This document shows, in pieces, positions 60,109 to 64,000 of a stretch of DNA of 64,000 bases. The stretch covers positions 62,001-126,000 of the forward strand of contig NZ_CANLSZ010000002.1 of NCBI RefSeq assembly GCF_947493765.1, in the 5' to 3' direction. A program made the translations under genes and the position numbers. Numbering within the stretch: the first letter of the stretch is position 1; each line of letters begins with the position of its first letter. This DNA comes from an uncultured Arthrobacter sp. GTDB taxonomy: Bacteria > Actinomycetota > Actinomycetes > Actinomycetales > Micrococcaceae. Under the pieces are notes generated by a model. It saw only the letters and a list, made by a program, of their open reading frames with translations, was not told where the DNA came from and made no database searches.

Positions 60109-60274
60109 GGGGCGTCCTTCCGCTGGGTCCTGCGTGGTGGGTCCGACGCCCTGCCGCTCCTGCAGAGACCTGCCGGTCATGGCCCGACGTCGTGCTGTCA
60201 CCCTACGCGCATCATCAGCGTGCTTGGTATCCGATAGCAGGTCGCCCGACGTCGCGGCATCGGACGACGGCGGG

Positions 60275-62080
60275 TCAGACGACCGCGAGCGCCTCGACGT
60301 CGTCGTCGGGCTCCGGGTCCGTCAGGTCCACCGCGATCTGCGGAGCCACCGGGGGCCGGGCCGTGATCCAGTCCGCCAGGAGATCGGGGGCCAGCGGCCG
60401 GCTGTAGTGGAAGCCCTGCGCCAGGTCGCAGCCCATGGTGAGCAGCGCGGAGCGCTGGTAGTCCGTCTCGACCCCCTCGGCCACGGCCCTGATACCCACG
60501 GCATGGGCCAGCTGGATGCAGCTCGAGACGATCGCGGCGTCACCGTTGCCGGCGCCGAGCCCGCTGACGAACGACCGGTCGATCTTGAGCTCGTCGATGG
60601 GGAAGTGCTTGAGATAGGTGAGGCTGGCGTAGCCCGTACCGAAGTCGTCGATGGCCAGGCCCACACCGAGGGCCTTGAGCGCCGTGAGCACCTTCAGCGC
60701 CATCTCGGGGTTCTCCATGAGCGCCGTCTCGGTGATCTCCAGGATCAGCAGCCCGGGATCGAAGTCGTGCCGGGCGAGGACCGCCTCGACGATACCGGTG
60801 AGCTGCGGGTCCACGAGCTGCCGGGGAGAGAGATTGACGGCCATGCCCACGGGCGCCTCCCCCGAGCCCGCACGGTTCCACTGCGCACCCTGCTGCACGG
60901 CCTCGTCCAGCACCCAGGCGCCGAGCCCGCGGATCAGGCCGGACTCCTCCGCCAGGTCGATGAAGTCTCCGGGCTGCAGGAGGCCGCGGGTGGGGTGCTC
61001 CCAGCGCACCAGGGCCTCCACGCCGATGGCGCTGTTCGTCGCGATGTTCATCCGCGGCTGGTAGTGGACGCGCAGCTGTCCGTCCTCGATGCCGTGCCGG
61101 AGTTCCCCGAGCAGGCGCATGCGGTTCACCGCCGGATCCGCCTCGGAGGGGTCGTGGACCTCCCAGGTGTTGCGCCCACGGGCCTTCGCCCGGTACATGG
61201 CGATGTCGGCCCAGCGCAGCAGGCGCTCCGGGTCGGCGGTCTCGTCGGCGAGCGCGATGCCGATGCTGGCGGAGCAGACCACCTCCAGGCCCTCGATGAC
61301 CATGGACCGGTTGATGGTATCGAGCAGCCGCTCCGCCAGCACCGTCGCGTCGGTCGCCGACCCCACGTGCTCGACGACGACGAACTCGTCGCCTGCCAGC
61401 CGCGCCACGGTGCCGGTCCCGCGGACGCTCGAGGAGAGGCGCTGCGCCACGATGGTGAGGAGCTCGTCCCCGGCGTTGTGGCCGAGGCTGTCGTTGACGG
61501 ACTTGAAATGGTCGAGGTCCACGAAGAGGAGGGCGATCGAGACGTCGGGCTGCCGGTCCGCGAGTTCCTTCTCGAGGATCGCCGCGAGTCCCGGCCTGTT
61601 CGGCAGGCTCGTGAGCGAGTCGTGCAGGGCGAGGTACTGGAGTCCGGCTTCTGCGCGGATGCTGCGTTCCTCGGACTCCTCGGCGCTCCTGCGGGCCGCG
61701 ACGAGTTCCAGCTCGTACTGGTGGCGTTCGTGTGCACTGAAGATGATGACGCGGAACTCCGCGGTACCGTCCTCGTGGACCGAGCGGACCGCCGTGAGCA
61801 GTGCGGCCCGGTGCCGACCGAGCACGTCGACGATCTCGATCGACACCTCGGACACGGCCCCCGTGAGCTGCATCCGCGGCACCTCGCGCGATGCGTGCGC
61901 GAGCCGGTCGTCCGCGGACATCAGGCGGGGAAGCGCCACCCCGACCACGTCGTCGCGCGTGTACCCCGTCCAGTCGAGGAAGGTGCCGTTGGCGGCAGTG
62001 ATGGTCCAGCTCTCATCCGTGACGAGATAGCTGCACGGCGCCCGGTGGAACAGCTGTTCGTAGTCGGCGGTCGGCGTCAT
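60275..62080 (-). CDS. PAS-GGDEF-EAL c-di-GMP enzyme
   Basis: 601 residues. One PAS domain (about 5-125: CSYLVTDESWTITAANGTFLDWTGYTRDDVVG by its ends), a short helix, GGDEF about 150-310 (active-site variant RLAGDEFVVV, about 226-235) and EAL about 325-580 with VEALVRWEHPTRG, VNLSPRQ, IDDFGTGYASL, LKIDRSFVSGL and AEGVET. AGDEF is found in active and inactive cyclases, so cyclase activity is uncertain; the phosphodiesterase residues look complete. A second c-di-GMP enzyme within 12 kb of the GT2 synthase. Confidence 0.92.
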   Translation of the reverse strand: MTPTADYEQLFHRAPCSYLVTDESWTITAANGTFLDWTGYTRDDVVGVALPRLMSADDRLAHASREVPRMQLTGAVSEVSIEIVDVLGRHRAALLTAVRSVHEDGTAEFRVIIFSAHERHQYELELVAARRSAEESEERSIRAEAGLQYLALHDSLTSLPNRPGLAAILEKELADRQPDVSIALLFVDLDHFKSVNDSLGHNAGDELLTIVAQRLSSSVRGTGTVARLAGDEFVVVEHVGSATDATVLAERLLDTINRSMVIEGLEVVCSASIGIALADETADPERLLRWADIAMYRAKARGRNTWEVHDPSEADPAVNRMRLLGELRHGIEDGQLRVHYQPRMNIATNSAIGVEALVRWEHPTRGLLQPGDFIDLAEESGLIRGLGAWVLDEAVQQGAQWNRAGSGEAPVGMAVNLSPRQLVDPQLTGIVEAVLARHDFDPGLLILEITETALMENPEMALKVLTALKALGVGLAIDDFGTGYASLTYLKHFPIDELKIDRSFVSGLGAGNGDAAIVSSCIQLAHAVGIRAVAEGVETDYQRSALLTMGCDLAQGFHYSRPLAPDLLADWITARPPVAPQIAVDLTDPEPDDDVEALAVV

Positions 62081-62356
62081 GACGATCCCGACGGGGTCGA
62101 TACGGAGGGACGCGGCGCGGCTTCATCGGCAGGACGGCGGGCTCCGACGTCGTGCCTTCCGGGGGCTCGCGCACTGTCCACTGGTACATCCGTTTCCTGC
62201 CGAAGGGAACGGGCCCGTGCGATCCGCGGCCCCACCGTATGCTGTCGGTCGAGAACGGCAGATCGTAAGGGAACGGCGGTGGCGCCTCGGACGGGCTGGG
62301 CGCTGCCGACACACCTGGCCGGCAGCGCTCAACCCGTCCTGCACCTCGGTGTCGGG

Positions 62357-63262
62357 CTACTTGACCTTGCCGTTGGGCGTCTTGGTGATGGACAGCTCGG
62401 CGATGATGGGAAGGTGGTCGGATGCCGTCGTCTGCACGACCTTGGCCGACGTCGCCCGTGCTCCCCGCGCGGTCAGGATGTAATCGATGCGGAGATTGGG
62501 GTTCTCCACCGATCCGCTTCCGGGCAGTCCTTCGAGATCGGCCCCGAAGGTGTAGTCCTCGTTCTGGCCCAGAGCCGCGAAGGTGTCGGTGAACACCGAG
62601 AAGAGGGGCTGCAACTCCGGAGCGTCAGGCGCAGCGTTGAGGTCTCCGACGATCACTGCGGGCCGCTTGCTGGTCCCGGTGATCTCGAGGATCTCCTGGA
62701 CCTGCGAGGCGCGCTGCTCCTCCCGCTGGAAGTCGAGGTGTGTGCTGTAGAACGCAATGTGATTGCCGCGTACATTCACCACCGCCTCGAGCAGGCCGCG
62801 CTGCTCGGTAGGTCGTTCGGCGTACTCGATGTTCTCCAGGAGGTGGTTCTCCGAGGAGAGGATCGGGTACTCGCTGAGGATCGCTGTGCCGTACTGGCGA
62901 TTGTCCGTGTCACCGGGCAGGGGCGGCTCGTCCAGATTGGCGCCGTACACCACATGCATGTCCAGCCGGTCCGCGAGCACTGCCGCCTCGTCGAGGAAGT
63001 CGCTACGGGCACCCCAGTGGTTGTCCACCTCCTGCAGCCCGATGATCTCGGCTCCCGAGTCCTCGATGACCGATGCGGTGCGCTCGAGATCGAAGACATT
63101 GTCGTCGTCGGCTCCGTAATGGATGTTGAAGGACATCACGGTCACCTCTGTGGTCTTGTCCTTGCCCTTGTCATTACCTGCGAGTGCGGGTCCTGCTCCG
63201 ACGACGGCGCTCGCGGCGATGAGTGCGGCTACGGATCCTGAGGCGATGAATCTTCTGAACAT
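62357..63262 (-). CDS. Exported endonuclease/exonuclease/phosphatase-family protein
   Basis: 301 residues. Signal peptide MFRRFIASGSVAALIAASAVVGAGPALAG (by its ends 1-29). EEP fold from about 40: VTVMSFNIHYGADDD, IIGLQEVDNHWGARSDF (metal Glu about 77), FYSTHLDFQREEQRASQVQE (catalytic His), VIVGDLNAAPDAPEL (Asp-Asn) and TTASDHLPIIAELSI (Asp-His). Could be an extracellular nuclease, sphingomyelinase-like or sugar-phosphate phosphatase; no further clue. Starts 34 bp after the glycoside hydrolase on the same strand, suggesting one unit. Confidence 0.88.
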   Translation of the reverse strand: MFRRFIASGSVAALIAASAVVGAGPALAGNDKGKDKTTEVTVMSFNIHYGADDDNVFDLERTASVIEDSGAEIIGLQEVDNHWGARSDFLDEAAVLADRLDMHVVYGANLDEPPLPGDTDNRQYGTAILSEYPILSSENHLLENIEYAERPTEQRGLLEAVVNVRGNHIAFYSTHLDFQREEQRASQVQEILEITGTSKRPAVIVGDLNAAPDAPELQPLFSVFTDTFAALGQNEDYTFGADLEGLPGSGSVENPNLRIDYILTARGARATSAKVVQTTASDHLPIIAELSITKTPNGKVK

Positions 63263-63296
63263 TGCTGTTTCTCCTTCGTCGGGGTGATACCTGCGG

Positions 63297-64000
63297 TCAG
63301 TGGCTGGAGGTGATGGCGGGGAGGAGCGTCCGGCCGGCGAGCAGCTCCGTGAGCGGGACCGGGCTCGCGATCTCGCCCACGAATCTGCCGTCCACGCTGT
63401 TCTGGAAGCCGAAGACCACCCATTCGCCGTCGCGCTTGCGGAACAGCTGTGCGGAGTAGATACCTGGGACGAAGAAGCTGGTGCTGCCGGTCAGGTCCCA
63501 GGGCCCCAACAGGCTCCGGCCGCTGGCTATCCAGGTGCCGGTGCTCGAGGTGTGGAAGTCGATACCCGGCGCTCGGTCGGGAAGGCAGGAGAACAGGAGC
63601 ACCGCCTCGTCGTCCACCTCGCGCGACTGGATCACTTCCATCTCGCCGAAGCCGGCCGGCTCGGACAACGGTGGTCGGACGGACCAGTGCGTGAGGTCTG
63701 CGCTGACGGCGTGTCCGACGACGGCGCGCTGATCGGGATCGCCCTCGCGACCCCGTGCGGAGATCACCATCTGCCAGAGTCGCGAGTCCTCGTCGAAGAA
63801 CACGAAGGGGTCCCGCCATGCCTCGTCCGCCCAGGTACCCTCGCCCAGCTTCTCGTACCAGCGAGGGTCGGCCTCGAGGACGGGCATCTCGGACCGTGTC
63901 CAGGTGATGAGGTCCTTCGAGACGGCGGAGCCGATGCGCTGCTGCAATCCGTTCTCGGCACGGCTGACGCCCGTGTAGAACAGGTGCCAGGTGCCGTCGG
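63297..64000 (-). CDS. Beta-propeller glycoside hydrolase (GH32/GH43-like), N-terminus outside window
   Basis: C-terminal 234 residues of an open frame that continues past base 64000. WHLFYTGVSRAENGLQQRIG, SAVSKDLITWTRSEMP, EAWRDPFVFFDEDSRLWQMV (RDP motif) and WIASGRSLLGPWDLTGSTSF are blades of a five-bladed propeller as in levanases, inulinases and arabinanases. The acid-base and nucleophile of GH32 lie partly in the missing N-terminus, so the exact family stays open. Expected substrate: fructan or arabinan-type sugar. Confidence 0.75.
   Translation of the reverse strand, partial: DGTWHLFYTGVSRAENGLQQRIGSAVSKDLITWTRSEMPVLEADPRWYEKLGEGTWADEAWRDPFVFFDEDSRLWQMVISARGREGDPDQRAVVGHAVSADLTHWSVRPPLSEPAGFGEMEVIQSREVDDEAVLLFSCLPDRAPGIDFHTSSTGTWIASGRSLLGPWDLTGSTSFFVPGIYSAQLFRKRDGEWVVFGFQNSVDGRFVGEIASPVPLTELLAGRTLLPAITSSH

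Noticed and set aside
62013-62312. 99-codon minus-strand frame upstream of the second GGDEF-EAL gene
   Set aside because: Overlaps that gene in another frame and has Pro/Arg-rich low-complexity sequence without a ribosome site.

Overview
This is a G+C-rich stretch (roughly 70%) from an actinobacterium. Gene content (DUF3151, DUF3090, an SCO1664-family protein, a SoxR regulon, an MpaB/DUF2236 oxygenase, an AzgA-type permease) and the neighbourhood purA - DUF3151 - fba - TrmH - pyrE - nadE - xth suggest the Micrococcales, most likely an Arthrobacter-type Micrococcaceae. This placement is an inference from gene families and order; there is no rRNA in the window. About 60 protein genes and three tRNA genes are supported. 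At least a dozen genes start 5-8 nt after a TANNNT box, so leaderless mRNAs look common here.

Layout. 0-2.4 kb: an ABC importer of the aliphatic sulfonate/taurine type (ATPase cut by the window edge, lipoprotein, permease). 2.4-3.7 kb: a secreted LysM/NlpC-P60-like cell-wall protein behind a c-di-AMP (ydaO-type) riboswitch. 3.8-14.3 kb: housekeeping genes (nitrilase-family hydrolase, SurA-like lipoprotein, purA, MpaB-like oxygenase, excisionase-type HTH protein, fba with DUF3151, TrmH-family methyltransferase, HAD phosphatase, Tat-exported alpha/beta hydrolase, pyrE). 14.3-17.5 kb: a DUF559 endonuclease-like protein and a GH1 beta-glucosidase, set among copies of an intergenic repeat family. 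17.5-20 kb: nadE, exonuclease III and a coupled unknown gene. 20.1-24.7 kb: a carbohydrate ABC importer operon (SBP - permease - permease - LacI regulator) with palindromic operator candidates upstream. 24.8-29.2 kb: a lipoprotein, the tRNA cluster Glu-Asp-Phe, a zincin-like protein, a tandem universal stress protein, a Rossmann-fold protein with a structured leader, and CopC. 29.3-45.8 kb: transport, redox and stress genes (purine permease, 3-hydroxybutyrate dehydrogenase-like SDR with a divergent LysR regulator, spermidine-synthase-like protein, NRAMP-related carrier, Na+/H+-type antiporter, two MFS carriers, Zn-alcohol dehydrogenase, M20 amidohydrolase, SoxR with its probable flavin-reductase target, superoxide dismutase and a frameshifted hydrolase). 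45.8-48.7 kb: GtrA protein, proline-rich surface protein and SelO.

48.7-62.1 kb is the most distinctive part. A membrane GT2 polysaccharide synthase is followed on the same strand by a PAS-PAS-PAS-GGDEF-EAL protein and is divergent from an exported GH18-type hydrolase with two C-terminal chitin-binding-like modules. About 4 kb further on are a NodB-type polysaccharide deacetylase and a second PAS-GGDEF-EAL protein. Together these suggest a c-di-GMP-linked system that makes, modifies and trims an amino-sugar exopolysaccharide. Between them lies a lower-G+C islet (55.54-56.98 kb) carrying one membrane protein gene and bounded by 58-bp direct repeats. The right copy contains the promoter and the 5' boundary of the next gene, a histidine phosphatase that heads the conserved phosphatase - DUF3090 - SCO1664 trio. 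The window ends with an exported endonuclease/exonuclease/phosphatase-family protein and the C-terminal part of a beta-propeller glycoside hydrolase.
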